In this document: in pieces, positions 27,289 through 35,396 of the stretch
Layout: each line of letters opens with the position of its first letter
Numbering within the stretch: position 1 is the first letter of the stretch
Source: Ignavibacteriota bacterium
GTDB lineage: Bacteria > Bacteroidota > Ignavibacteria > UBA10030 > SZUA-254
Direction of reading: 5' to 3'
Assembly: GCA_016212665.1 (NCBI GenBank)
Contig: JACREZ010000016.1
Span: forward strand, 186,001 to 250,000
DNA length: 64,000 nt
Program-made: the position numbers and the translations under genes
Notes under the pieces: generated by a model
What the model was told of the DNA's origin: nothing
The model's database searches: none
What the model saw: only the letters and a program-made list of their open reading frames with translations

Positions 27289-27981
27289 ATGAGTAATCTT
27301 CCGCCCCAAGAAAACAGCGACGAAGTCTGGGATGAATTCAAATGGGAGGAGTTCATGCAACAGCAAGACCGCAAGGTTGACAAACTCATGGAGTTGATGG
27401 AGAAGTATCACGAAGACCCGAACTGCGACGATATCATCGCGCGGGAAATGGGATGGACGGCGTTGATGGAACAAGATACCTCGGACGATACCGAAGAATG
27501 GAACAGATTATCCGAGTTGGACGACGATGACGATCTGGAAGGCGAAGAGTGGAAAGCTGCCGCAGGGATTGAGGAGAATGAAAATATACGGGAGGAAAAA
27601 ATGTATAAGCAACTCCCCGCCTTCAGACTTGCACATGAATTCGGTTTGCGCGCCTTCCGGTTTGCCGAACAACTCCCTGAAAAATCGAGAGAAGATTCCG
27701 ATGTTGTAGATTTTGTTTCCAACGCGATGATTCCTGCCGCGAAACTTGCCGGCGGTGCAAGTTTCGATGATGATACAGATATGCTCGGAGGAAGCATTGC
27801 CTACTGCAAACGCGGACTCAATGCCGCCAATAAATGCATCGAAGCATTACAATCAATGAAAGAACGGAAGTTGCTCGATGAAGCATCGTACATGTCGCTC
27901 TTCAAAGATGCAAAAGAAATGCGGGATGCAATTGCGGTGTATGTTTTGGAGTTGAGGGAAAGGTTTAGAGGAGGGAGTTGA
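27289..27981 (+). CDS. Acidic protein of unknown function
   Basis: A 230-residue protein. The first half is extremely acidic (for example LSELDDDDDLEGEEW) and probably extended. The second half is predicted helical (AFRLAHEFGLRAFRFAEQL, then CIEALQSMKERKLLDEASY, then DAIAVYVLELRERF) and reminiscent of a small helical bundle. I do not recognise a named family. It follows bioY by 4 bases and precedes a small antitoxin-like gene whose GTG start lies just after its stop. Confidence 0.65.
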   Translation: MSNLPPQENSDEVWDEFKWEEFMQQQDRKVDKLMELMEKYHEDPNCDDIIAREMGWTALMEQDTSDDTEEWNRLSELDDDDDLEGEEWKAAAGIEENENIREEKMYKQLPAFRLAHEFGLRAFRFAEQLPEKSREDSDVVDFVSNAMIPAAKLAGGASFDDDTDMLGGSIAYCKRGLNAANKCIEALQSMKERKLLDEASYMSLFKDAKEMRDAIAVYVLELRERFRGGS

Positions 27982-27982
27982 A

Positions 27983-28150
27983 GTGAGACCGAAGCAAATT
28001 GATAGGAAAGATAGTGATTTCTGGGATTCTTTTTCTCGGGAACAAAAGAAAGAAATTGAATTGGCTTGGAAAATGAGCGACGATGAACAGCAACTTGTTA
28101 GTCATGAACAAGTTATGCGTGAGGCGAAAGATCTGATTTTACAATCTTAA
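27983..28150 (+). CDS. Small antitoxin-like protein (orphan)
   Basis: A 55-residue frame starting with GTG, with a strong GGAGG 8 bases upstream (27970-27974). The sequence FWDSFSREQKKEIELAW, then LVSHEQVMREAKDLI, fits the C-terminal pattern of short antitoxins that pair with RelE/ParE-type toxins (helical segment, then a HEEVM-like motif). No toxin gene is adjacent: the next gene is a convergent acetyltransferase overlapping the last 12 bases. It may be an orphan or a remnant. Confidence 0.6.
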   Translation: MRPKQIDRKDSDFWDSFSREQKKEIELAWKMSDDEQQLVSHEQVMREAKDLILQS

Positions 28151-28597
28151 CTTCATACACACCGCCGACGCACAACAATTCATCCGAAACTCACTCGATG
28201 ATGCAATCTCACCTGTAACTTCCTCTCTGTTAATTTTTGTAAATCCTTTTCGTGCAAAGTATATCTCAGCCGTGTTGGTGAACAAGTACAATTCTGTAAG
28301 TTGCTTTTCTTTGGCGATACTAATGAGTGAGTTATATAGTTTTGTCCCGATTCCTGATTTCTGAAATTCAGGAAGAACGGCGGCAGAGCGAAGTAATCCG
28401 ACTGTGCCTGCCGCAGGCATGGCGGAAGGATACACCTCTAAACCAATCGTACCGATAATGGTATTTTCAACTTCAGCAACAAGAAAATTTCCAACGTGTT
28501 CGGCAACTCCTTCAATTGGTAAACTTACTTGGTGGAGGAGAGAATGGATATTGGGTAAGTCGTTTTGTGTTGCAGTTCGGATGTTCATTGGTTTCAA
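28139..28597 (-). CDS. GNAT N-acetyltransferase, ArsN2-like
   Basis: The acetyl-CoA motif is AVLPEFQKSGIGTKLYNSL. FTNTAEIYFARKGFTKINREEV and the C-terminal CCASAVCMKL are typical of the ArsN2 subgroup, which is often linked to arsenic resistance, although no ars genes are nearby. Between GLEVY and VGLLRSAAV lies an additional PSAMPAAGT encoded by a palindromic repeat (see 28403-28429). The family normally runs directly from the LEVY strand into GLLRS. The protein may remain functional because the insert falls in a loop. Confidence 0.82.
   Translation of the reverse strand: MKPMNIRTATQNDLPNIHSLLHQVSLPIEGVAEHVGNFLVAEVENTIIGTIGLEVYPSAMPAAGTVGLLRSAAVLPEFQKSGIGTKLYNSLISIAKEKQLTELYLFTNTAEIYFARKGFTKINREEVTGEIASSSEFRMNCCASAVCMKLRL
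28403..28429. repeat. Palindromic repeat inserted in frame in the acetyltransferase gene
   Basis: A 27-base segment contains the perfect palindrome TGCCTGCCGCAGGCA (28405-28419, 7-base arms). It adds nine codons without breaking the frame. A related GC-rich motif (CCTGCCAAAGGCGGGCGGG) lies in the pyr leader gap at 48777-48795. Confidence 0.55.
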
Positions 28598-28674
28598 GGG
28601 CCAATCACTTCACATGAAAAAAGAGAAATATCTTTCGAGTTGCTTTTTTTTGAATTTACGTGAGGGGCACATTC

Positions 28675-28911
28675 TTAAAACTCGAAAGCAGGAACGCTCA
28701 AGTTTCGTTTTGGTTGGCGGTTGTCAAGTAGTTGTTCAATTTTTTCCAAAATTGGACCGTCGAAATATTTCTCACCGCATTGATTGCAAACCCATGCAGG
28801 TACGTTCTCAACAACTCCAATAAGTTCTTCCTTAGAAGTTTGAATTTTTGTAACCGTTCTTTGCTCTAATAAACCACCACACAGGAAACAGTATTCGATT
28901 GTATCATTCAT
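28675..28911 (-). CDS. YgiT-type zinc-finger protein (MqsA-like antitoxin N-domain)
   Basis: 78 residues with two CxxC pairs (YCFLCGG and VCNQCGEKYFDG), the pattern of YgiT/MqsA zinc fingers. A short helical tail (ILEKIEQLLDN) follows. Free-standing members usually sit beside a DUF4258 or MqsR-type toxin gene; none is adjacent here (neighbours are an acetyltransferase and a methyltransferase). It could regulate a distant toxin or be a remnant. Confidence 0.8.
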   Translation of the reverse strand: MNDTIEYCFLCGGLLEQRTVTKIQTSKEELIGVVENVPAWVCNQCGEKYFDGPILEKIEQLLDNRQPKRNLSVPAFEF

Positions 28912-28966
28912 AAATATTTATTTCTCTTGGATTTTTCTAAGAACATTGACGGAAAAATGTACTTAT

Positions 28967-29617
28967 TTAGATTCTTCTTTCCAACACTCTCACCTGCCAC
29001 ATCAGCGTACTGTTCCTGTATGTTTGTTTGAATCCCCGCTTTTCAACTTCTCGAATGACTGCATCCCAATCGTGCCAATAGGGACGGAACACCCACTTGA
29101 ATGTTGTTCCGAGTAAAATCAATCCATGGAAACTTGTCTTCACAAGAATGTTGGGATTGGGATACGTGAACGCATACGCTTGTTTTGATTTCATCGAAGA
29201 TTGTTCAAGCAAGTCAAGAATGTTTTCGTAACAGCAGACGACTTTATCAAGGACGACAATATCGGCTTCAGGGACGACTCCGTTCATTTGCACAACATCA
29301 CCGAGGAGGTAGTTTGTGTTGTGTTCCAAGCCGAGTTCGAGCGAAAGCCGTTTTGCGCCGTTCAACATTCCTTCCGAAATATCAATGCCGGTTGCAAACG
29401 ACGCGCCTTTCTTCAACATCGTAAGATGCAGTCCGCCGACTCCGCACCCGATTTCCAGAATGGATTTTCCTTTAAGTCCGAGCGAAGAGATTCCTTCGAG
29501 CAAGAGTCGTTGCTCTTTCGCCAATCCCTTTTTTCTGAATTGCTTCAGGTAACGGTCGGATTGCTTTGTGAAAAATTTATCGGTACCGGACAGTGTTTGT
29601 GTTTGACAACAGTTCAT
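28967..29617 (-). CDS. Class I SAM-dependent methyltransferase
   Basis: Motif I is ILEIGCGVGGLHL, motif II is ATGIDISEGML, and motif IV is ADIVVLDKVVCCY. The size (216 aa) and arrangement suit a small-molecule methyltransferase; the overall look recalls Mg-protoporphyrin methyltransferase relatives, but no tetrapyrrole genes are nearby. Substrate unknown. The gene is 6 bases downstream of the DnaQ-like exonuclease gene, on the same strand. Confidence 0.82.
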   Translation of the reverse strand: MNCCQTQTLSGTDKFFTKQSDRYLKQFRKKGLAKEQRLLLEGISSLGLKGKSILEIGCGVGGLHLTMLKKGASFATGIDISEGMLNGAKRLSLELGLEHNTNYLLGDVVQMNGVVPEADIVVLDKVVCCYENILDLLEQSSMKSKQAYAFTYPNPNILVKTSFHGLILLGTTFKWVFRPYWHDWDAVIREVEKRGFKQTYRNSTLMWQVRVLERRI

Positions 29618-29623
29618 AAAGGT

Positions 29624-30451
29624 TTATTCTACTAATTTCACATCAAGTATTTTATCGAAGCGGAACGTTCGTTCACCTGCGGAAGCGAAGCAGTACGCAA
29701 GCAGATAGGGCGAGTGCGAACGGTTCTCTTTCACTTCGACAATTTCCTTTGGTTCAACAACCCGTTCGGAGATTTGATTTCCGTACGACGAAAGATATTG
29801 AATCCACAATTTCGTTTTCGACATCATCGCTTCTTCGGTAATAGTCCGTTTTCTGAATTGGAGAATTTTCTTCAAATCATTTCGTGTCAAATCAGAAACA
29901 GTTGTCAGGTCTTGTGCTTTCAGCATTTTGATGAACAACATGAGCAATTGTGCTGTCACGAATGTATCTTCGAGCGCGCGATGTTTTGTAGGAAAAGGAA
30001 TGTCGGCAACGCGTGCAACATTTTCAAGAGCATATTTTCCGATGCCCGGAAATAATTGCCGTGCAAGAGCAAGCGTATCAATGATTGGATTTTGAAACTG
30101 GGGAAATCCAATCAGCCGAAATTCATTTCGTATGAATGAAACATCGAACTTCACATTGTAGCCGCTGAGAATTGAATGTTCGAACATCGAAGCGAGTCGT
30201 TCGGCGATGTCTTCAAAGTACGGTGCGGCGGCGAGCATTTCGGGAGTGATTTGATTGACGGAAAACGCGCTGGGAGAGATTCTTCTTTGCGGATTGATGA
30301 TTGTATCAAATGATTCGACGATTGCCCCGCCGCGGATTTTTACTGCGGCAAGTTCACAGACTCTGTCCCCTTTTTCGGGAGAAAGTCCGGTTGTCTCGAC
30401 ATCAATGACGGTGAACTCTACATCATCAAGATGCGTAGGTGAATCAAACAT
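29624..30451 (-). CDS. DnaQ-type DEDDh 3'-5' exonuclease with C-terminal WYL-like segment
   Basis: Asp17 and Glu19 (VIDVETTGLSPEKGD) form Exo I, GYNVKFDVSFIRNEF holds Exo II, and HRALEDTFVTAQL holds the His and Asp of Exo III. This would be a proofreading-like epsilon-family exonuclease. After residue 190 comes a helical linker, and then a tail (SPYLLAYCFASAGERTFRF and DKILDVKLVE) that looks like the core strands of a WYL domain, a ligand-sensing module common in transcription regulators. The family identity of the exonuclease is firm; the WYL call is tentative. Confidence 0.85.
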   Translation of the reverse strand: MFDSPTHLDDVEFTVIDVETTGLSPEKGDRVCELAAVKIRGGAIVESFDTIINPQRRISPSAFSVNQITPEMLAAAPYFEDIAERLASMFEHSILSGYNVKFDVSFIRNEFRLIGFPQFQNPIIDTLALARQLFPGIGKYALENVARVADIPFPTKHRALEDTFVTAQLLMLFIKMLKAQDLTTVSDLTRNDLKKILQFRKRTITEEAMMSKTKLWIQYLSSYGNQISERVVEPKEIVEVKENRSHSPYLLAYCFASAGERTFRFDKILDVKLVE

Positions 30452-30510
30452 GGAATGTAAGGGTGGAATGAAATATTTTAGATGCTAGAGCGCACCATCT
30501 CACGTTAGGA

Positions 30511-30625
30511 AATCCGAAATTCAAATATCGAAATTCAAAACAAATTCTAAATCGTAATGAGTCAAACAGGTCAATTGGGAATGTTTCAAATTTTAGAAAT
30601 TCGAATTTGTTTTGATATTCGGATT
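30511..30625. repeat. Long imperfect inverted repeat (AATCCGAA...CAAATTC type)
   Basis: The left arm (30511-30547) reads AATCCGAAATTCAAATATCG and ends in CAAATTC. The right arm (30603-30625) reverse-complements to AATCCGAATATCAAAACAAA ending in TTC. A shortened version of the left arm therefore faces it across about 55 bases. The gap between the two exonuclease genes (217 bases) holds nothing else that I can identify. Confidence 0.6.
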
Positions 30626-30668
30626 CAGTTTTTAGTATTTCAGCACTCAGACACTGTGTTAGTGAATT

Positions 30669-31337
30669 TCAGATATTAAGGAACTCGTTCCAGCGATGAA
30701 ACAACTCTGCAGTCGCCTGAACATCGCCTGCACAATACAACGCAATTTCCCGGTAGCGTCCTTCCTGAAATAACTTGCCCATATCTCCGCCGGAAAATCC
30801 TTCGCTCTTCGGACTTTTGATGCCGAACGATTTGCAATAAAAATCGAGATTGAATTTTCGTGTTGCGTTGTAGAACGTCAATTGTTCAAGCAGGTCGCAG
30901 TGGATTTTGGTGTCGTAACGGTAGGGGTTGAGATTGCGCGTCGGATTGATGCCGAGAATTCCCGTTCGAAGCATGATGAACGGGCAATCAAAACTTCGTC
31001 CGTTGAACGTGATGAACTGGTCATACTTGGCAATCGTTTCCCAAAACGAGGTGAGAATTTCCCGTTCGTCGCCGGAGATATATTCCATCTTCCCGTCCTC
31101 GGAAGCAAACTGTTCTTTCTCGTTTGCCCGATAAAATACTTTTCCCGCTTTTGTGTCGGGGTTCATCATGCCGATGGCAAGGACTTGTGCTGTCAATGGA
31201 TAGAGACTGAGTTTCTCGATTTCCGTTTGCCGCTCTTCTTCATTCGTGGCATTCTTCACAAGATATTCCTGCTGAACCGTATCGAAACTATCGAACGGCA
31301 AAGCAATCGTTTCAATATCGAAGACAACGCGGGTCAC
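30669..31337 (-). CDS. 3'-5' exonuclease, PolB-like RNase H fold family
   Basis: FDIETIALPFD at the N-terminus supplies the first acidic pair. FITFNGRSFDCPFIMLR is the second motif, and YCAGDVQATAELFHRW carries the final acidic residues of a DEDDy-type site. LNPYRYDTKIHCDLLEQL and KSFGIKSPKSEGFSGGDM are typical of the predicted PolB-like exonuclease family. The role is unproven but likely in DNA repair, in keeping with recX and recA directly upstream in the same operon. Confidence 0.85.
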   Translation of the reverse strand: MTRVVFDIETIALPFDSFDTVQQEYLVKNATNEEERQTEIEKLSLYPLTAQVLAIGMMNPDTKAGKVFYRANEKEQFASEDGKMEYISGDEREILTSFWETIAKYDQFITFNGRSFDCPFIMLRTGILGINPTRNLNPYRYDTKIHCDLLEQLTFYNATRKFNLDFYCKSFGIKSPKSEGFSGGDMGKLFQEGRYREIALYCAGDVQATAELFHRWNEFLNI

Positions 31338-31338
31338 G

Positions 31339-32004
31339 CTACTCCAACTCTTGTTGAGTGAACGAAGAATTGTTCGAGGAAATTTTTCTCAGAGCCGATT
31401 GAATCGTAGAAAAAGAAAATCCCCGGCTTGAAAGATGAGCAACAATTTTTTGTTGTCGTTTTTTTGTATCCTTCATTGCTGATGAACCGCGCAATCGTTT
31501 CATCACTTTCATTGCGGCGTTGCAGGCAAGTTCTTCTTCGTTCCTTTCCTGAAGCGTTTCCTGCAACACTTCTTTGATGAGCGACGAACTGATTCCTTTT
31601 ATCCGTAGTTCCCGCTGAAGCAATGCTTTGCCCGATGGCTTTCGGGATAGAATATGATTGGTGTAGAGTCGTGCAAAGTTTTTGTCGTCAAGAATTCCCA
31701 TCTCGTTCAGATGTGTTACAACCATGTTAATGGTGTGCGGATGAAACTCTTTGTTGCGGAGTGAATCGCGAAGTTCTTTCTCGCTTCGCACACGGCGACT
31801 CAACATTCCAAGCGCTTTTTCTTTCGCGACAACAAACTCTTCCGACGTCTTCAGTGTCTCGAGTGTTTCCTGCTCAAGTTCATCGCCTGTTCTCAATCCG
31901 AATTTAACAAGGACTTCTTCATGAACCCGAAGCAACGGCTCCCCGTCAACATACAAATTGTAACAGCGATTGTTCCTGAGCCGCTCGATTTTTGAAAGAA
32001 TCAT
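31339..32004 (-). CDS. recX: Regulatory protein RecX
   Basis: 221 residues, basic, with three-helix repeats: LGMLSRRVRSEKELRDSL, LNEMGILDDKNFARLYTNH and GKALLQRELRIKGISSSLI, all standard RecX sequences. RecX binds RecA filaments and limits their extension. It lies 15 bases downstream of recA, the common arrangement. The N-terminal NLYVDGEPLLRVHEEVL strand region is also typical. Confidence 0.93.
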   Translation of the reverse strand: MILSKIERLRNNRCYNLYVDGEPLLRVHEEVLVKFGLRTGDELEQETLETLKTSEEFVVAKEKALGMLSRRVRSEKELRDSLRNKEFHPHTINMVVTHLNEMGILDDKNFARLYTNHILSRKPSGKALLQRELRIKGISSSLIKEVLQETLQERNEEELACNAAMKVMKRLRGSSAMKDTKKRQQKIVAHLSSRGFSFSTIQSALRKISSNNSSFTQQELE

Positions 32005-32019
32005 ACAACGAGCGTTCTG

Positions 32020-33078
32020 TTATGATTTTCCTTTTTTCGGTGTGGATTGAGGAGCAGGTTTTTCCTCATTATTGTCGGGAAGGAGACCTAATTTTTTTCT
32101 GACCAACATTTCGATTTCCTTCGCCATTGCCGCATTTTCTATCAAATATTTCTTCACGTTATCGCGACCCTGACCGATACGTTCTGCACCGTACGCGAAC
32201 CACGAACCGCTCTTGGCGATAATGTTTTGTTGAATTCCGATGTCAATCAAATCGCCCAACTTGGAAATTCCTTCGTTGTAGAGAATATCGAACTCGGCTT
32301 CTTTGAACGGCGGTGCGACTTTGTTCTTCACACATTTCACTTTCACTCGATTGCCATACGCGCTCGTTCCGTCTTTCAACGTTTCAATCCGACGGACATC
32401 AAGACGGAGTGAAGCATAAAACTTGAGAGCGTTTCCGCCCGTCGTCGTTTCCGGGTTCCCGAACATCACTCCGATTTTTTGCCGGAGTTGATTGGTGAAG
32501 ATGACAGAAGTTTTCGATTTGCTTATTGCCGATGTTAGTTTGCGTAATGCCTGCGACATCAAACGTGCCTGCACACCCATCGAAGGGTCACCCATTTCGC
32601 CTTCGATTTCGGCGCGGGGAGTAAGTGCGGCAACAGAGTCAATCACAATAACATCGAGCGCGCCACTCCGAACGAGCGTCTCAACAATCTCCAACGCCTG
32701 CTCGCCGAACTCCGGTTGCGAGAGAAGAAGATTATTAACATCCACGCCAAGTTTCTTCGCGTAGTTGATATCAAGCGCATGTTCTGCATCAATGAAGGCA
32801 GCAATGCCTTCCCGTCGTTGGGCTTCCGCTATCACGTGTAAACAAATCGTTGTTTTGCCGGACGATTCGGGACCATAAATTTCTATGACACGCCCGCGCG
32901 GAATCCCGCCGATGCCGATGGCGCTATCAAGCGAAATCGCTCCGGTCGAGATACAATCAATTTTTGCAATTGGTCCATCTCCAAGTGTCATCACGGCCCC
33001 TTTGCCATGTTGTTTCTCGATTTGTTCGACGGCAAGTCGTAGCGCCTGTGCGCGTGATTCTTTATTCGTTTCTTCCAT
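32020..33078 (-). CDS. recA: Recombinase RecA
   Basis: Walker [10 protein letters not shown] at 69-77, [19 protein letters not shown] (Walker B and L1), [20 protein letters not shown] (L2 with the invariant Gln), and the C-terminal region [17 protein letters not shown]. The 352-residue size is normal. RecA forms filaments on single-stranded DNA for strand exchange and SOS induction. The upstream gene is a receiver-domain protein 16 bases away. I see no LexA-like palindrome immediately ahead, so SOS control cannot be claimed. Confidence 0.98.
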   Translation of the reverse strand: MEETNKESRAQALRLAVEQIEKQHGKGAVMTLGDGPIAKIDCISTGAISLDSAIGIGGIPRGRVIEIYGPESSGKTTICLHVIAEAQRREGIAAFIDAEHALDINYAKKLGVDVNNLLLSQPEFGEQALEIVETLVRSGALDVIVIDSVAALTPRAEIEGEMGDPSMGVQARLMSQALRKLTSAISKSKTSVIFTNQLRQKIGVMFGNPETTTGGNALKFYASLRLDVRRIETLKDGTSAYGNRVKVKCVKNKVAPPFKEAEFDILYNEGISKLGDLIDIGIQQNIIAKSGSWFAYGAERIGQGRDNVKKYLIENAAMAKEIEMLVRKKLGLLPDNNEEKPAPQSTPKKGKS

Positions 33079-33094
33079 TGTTCTTTTCTCTGAA

Positions 33095-33502
33095 TTAGAT
33101 AGTTGGTTTGATAAATTGTGTTAATAATTGGTTGATGGTTGTTTTCGCATCGTCAATATCGTATGGCTTGGCGACGTAGCCGTCTGCGCCAAGTTCTTTT
33201 GCAACGTGCATCGCATCGTAATCATCAATCGAAGACATGAACACGTACGGTATGTTTTTATTCTTCGTTTCCGAGCGGACTTGTTGGTACAAATCAAATC
33301 CGTTCATGACCGGCATCCTGACATCGCTAAGAATCAAATCAGGAGTTTTACGCTGCAACATTTTTAACGCTTCCGTGCCGCTCTCCGCCGCCATCACGCT
33401 GAACGATTTCTCCTTCAGCACATGCGACATAATTTCGAGCCACGGCTTTTCGTCATCCACAAGCATAATGGTCTTGTGTGATGGTTTACCCCGGTTTGTC
33501 AT
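33095..33502 (-). CDS. Single-domain response regulator (receiver only)
   Basis: A CheY-like protein of 135 residues: acidic pocket in MLVDDEKPW, phospho-acceptor Asp in [13 protein letters not shown], switch Ser in YVFMSSIDD and Lys in DGYVAKPYD. There is no output domain, so it acts by protein contact. Its partner could be the large sensor kinase encoded about 4 kb upstream in the same direction, though such pairing is not shown by adjacency. Confidence 0.9.
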   Translation of the reverse strand: MTNRGKPSHKTIMLVDDEKPWLEIMSHVLKEKSFSVMAAESGTEALKMLQRKTPDLILSDVRMPVMNGFDLYQQVRSETKNKNIPYVFMSSIDDYDAMHVAKELGADGYVAKPYDIDDAKTTINQLLTQFIKPTI

Positions 33503-33514
33503 AATAAATTTTCC

Positions 33515-34081
33515 CTATTGTTGTAATTGAATTGTTTGTAATACTTCATATTCGGAACCTGACGGTTGAAGAACGCTTTTCATCACAACAATCTCATTGA
33601 TGTGAAAAGTTCTTGGCGTTAAGGTAACTTTTTCCATCAAGGAAACCAAGTTTTGAAGGTTTTTCTCACCTTTTACTCTGCCGATGGTAATATGAGGCGT
33701 AAAATGGTTTTTCTCACGTTTGAAGCCGAATGAAATCAATTCATCTTCGATGGTTGATTGAATTTCTTCCAATTTACCATCGGTATTATGCGCTCCTACC
33801 CAAATGATTTTCGGGAATTTTTTATTCGGGAAACACCCCAAATTATTATATGTCAGATCGAAGGAAGAGAATTCCCGAAGCACCGAATCAAGATGGCTGA
33901 GCATTCCCGGCATTGTTGTTTCTTTTACATCGCCGAGGAATTTCAATGTGATGTGAAACTTTTTTTCCTGTTCCCATCGCACTTCCGAACGAACTCCTTT
34001 CAACATGTTCTGAACTCTGCTGATTTCCGGTTTGAATTCTTCCGGCGTATCAATGGCAATGAATGTGCGAATGAACTTCAT
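33515..34081 (-). CDS. thpR: RNA 2',3'-cyclic phosphodiesterase ThpR (LigT family)
   Basis: The two HxT motifs of the 2H phosphoesterase fold are FHITLKFLG (residues 42-50) and FTPHITIGRVKG near 125-136. The N-terminal RTFIAIDTPEEFKPEI is the family start. It opens 2',3'-cyclic phosphates on RNA ends and was originally noted as a tRNA ligase in vitro. It overlaps cinA by 4 bases; the cinA-thpR pairing near recA is commonly seen. Confidence 0.92.
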   Translation of the reverse strand: MKFIRTFIAIDTPEEFKPEISRVQNMLKGVRSEVRWEQEKKFHITLKFLGDVKETTMPGMLSHLDSVLREFSSFDLTYNNLGCFPNKKFPKIIWVGAHNTDGKLEEIQSTIEDELISFGFKREKNHFTPHITIGRVKGEKNLQNLVSLMEKVTLTPRTFHINEIVVMKSVLQPSGSEYEVLQTIQLQQ

Positions 34082-35316
34082 TCGAGTAGCAATAATTTTT
34101 TTCTGAGGAGATTCAACGCCGCTTGGGCAGTTCGTTCTTTGAACCTCAACCGGTCATCTCCGAAATTAAATTTCAAAGCAAGTGTTGTGTGCCTGTCCGA
34201 GTAACCGATGAAGACTAGTCCGACAGGTTTCTCCGGCGTGCCGCCTGTTGGTCCGGCAATGCCCGTTGTTGAAAGTCCGATGTTTGTTCCCGTTCTTGTG
34301 CGAATGCCAAGCGCCATCGCTTCTGCGACTTCCTTACTCACAGCGCCATGTTGTTCAAGCAATTCACCCGGAACTCCGAGCAGTTCCATCTTCGAACGAT
34401 TGCTGTACGTTACGATGCCCCGCTCGAAATATTCTGAACTGCCGGAAACATTCGTGATTTGATTTGCGATGTATCCGCCGGTGCATGATTCGGCAGTCGA
34501 AATCGTGTAGCGTTTTTCTTTCAGCAATTTTCCTATCGCCTCAGCCATCGTTTCATTCTCGATTCCATAGATATACTCATTCGCTTTGGCGCGGATATTT
34601 TCTTCTGCTTGTTTGATTTGTTGTTCGGCAAATGTTCTCGTTGTTTCGATGATGGACAAACGTAATCGCGTTCCGCTTGGCGATGGGAGAAACGCCAACT
34701 TCACATTGCCGAGAAGTTCGTTCAGGTTTCCAAGTTTCTCAAACAACACTGCTTCGCCGATGCCGGTCGTGTTCAATGTTCGGTGAAGGATGAACTTCTT
34801 GCTTTTCGATTCAAAGAACGGAATGACAAAGTTCTGCATCATCGCTTCCATCTCGAACGGAACGCCGGGCATGGCTATCAAATACCGACCGTTCTGTTCA
34901 AACATCAATCCGGGCGCGGTACCGTTGTTGTTCCGAATGATTTGTGCCGATTTCGGAACTAATGCCTGTGTTTCCGTCGCCGCAGACCAGATAAGATTTC
35001 GCTTTTGCATCAATTGTTTGATGTCTTCGATGACTTCATCGGAACGAACCAATTCGGTTTGAAAAAAATCGCACAGTACATTCTTTGTGATGTCGTCATG
35101 CGTCGGTCCGAGTCCGCCGGTGAGAATGGTCAAATCAAACAAAGAAAAACTCTCTCTCATGGCAGAATGCATCACCTCTTCATCATCACCGACTGTCACC
35201 ATTCTGACGACATCAATTCCAATCGTGTTCAATTGACGCGAAATGTACGCCGAGTTCGTGTTCACGACTTGTCCAATCAGGAGTTCGTCACCGACGGTAA
35301 GTATCGAACATTTCAT
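34078..35316 (-). CDS. cinA: CinA family protein (NMN deamidase / ADP-ribose pyrophosphatase)
   Basis: The N-terminal molybdopterin-binding-like domain begins ILTVGDELLIGQVVNTNSA and contains LTGGLGPTHDDITK. The C-terminal CinA domain has STAESCTGGYIANQITNVSG and STTGIAGPTGGTPEKPVG. The 412-residue two-domain form recycles pyridine nucleotides by deamidating NMN. Its place beside recA is a widespread arrangement. Confidence 0.94.
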   Translation of the reverse strand: MKCSILTVGDELLIGQVVNTNSAYISRQLNTIGIDVVRMVTVGDDEEVMHSAMRESFSLFDLTILTGGLGPTHDDITKNVLCDFFQTELVRSDEVIEDIKQLMQKRNLIWSAATETQALVPKSAQIIRNNNGTAPGLMFEQNGRYLIAMPGVPFEMEAMMQNFVIPFFESKSKKFILHRTLNTTGIGEAVLFEKLGNLNELLGNVKLAFLPSPSGTRLRLSIIETTRTFAEQQIKQAEENIRAKANEYIYGIENETMAEAIGKLLKEKRYTISTAESCTGGYIANQITNVSGSSEYFERGIVTYSNRSKMELLGVPGELLEQHGAVSKEVAEAMALGIRTRTGTNIGLSTTGIAGPTGGTPEKPVGLVFIGYSDRHTTLALKFNFGDDRLRFKERTAQAALNLLRKKLLLLE

Positions 35317-35372
35317 TGGGGAAGTTAAAAGTTAAAAGTCAAAAGTTAAAAATAAAAAGTAAAAATAATCAA
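35317..35372. repeat. AAAGTTAAAAGT-type stutter repeat
   Basis: Tandem GTTAAAAGTTAAAAGTCAAA, then AGTTAAAAATAAAAAGTAAA, between pgpA and cinA. It is the same type of sequence as in the permease spacers at 10240-10344 and 11602-11710, about 24 kb away. Confidence 0.6.
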
Positions 35373-35396
35373 GCATCCTGTGTCGCGTATCCAGCA

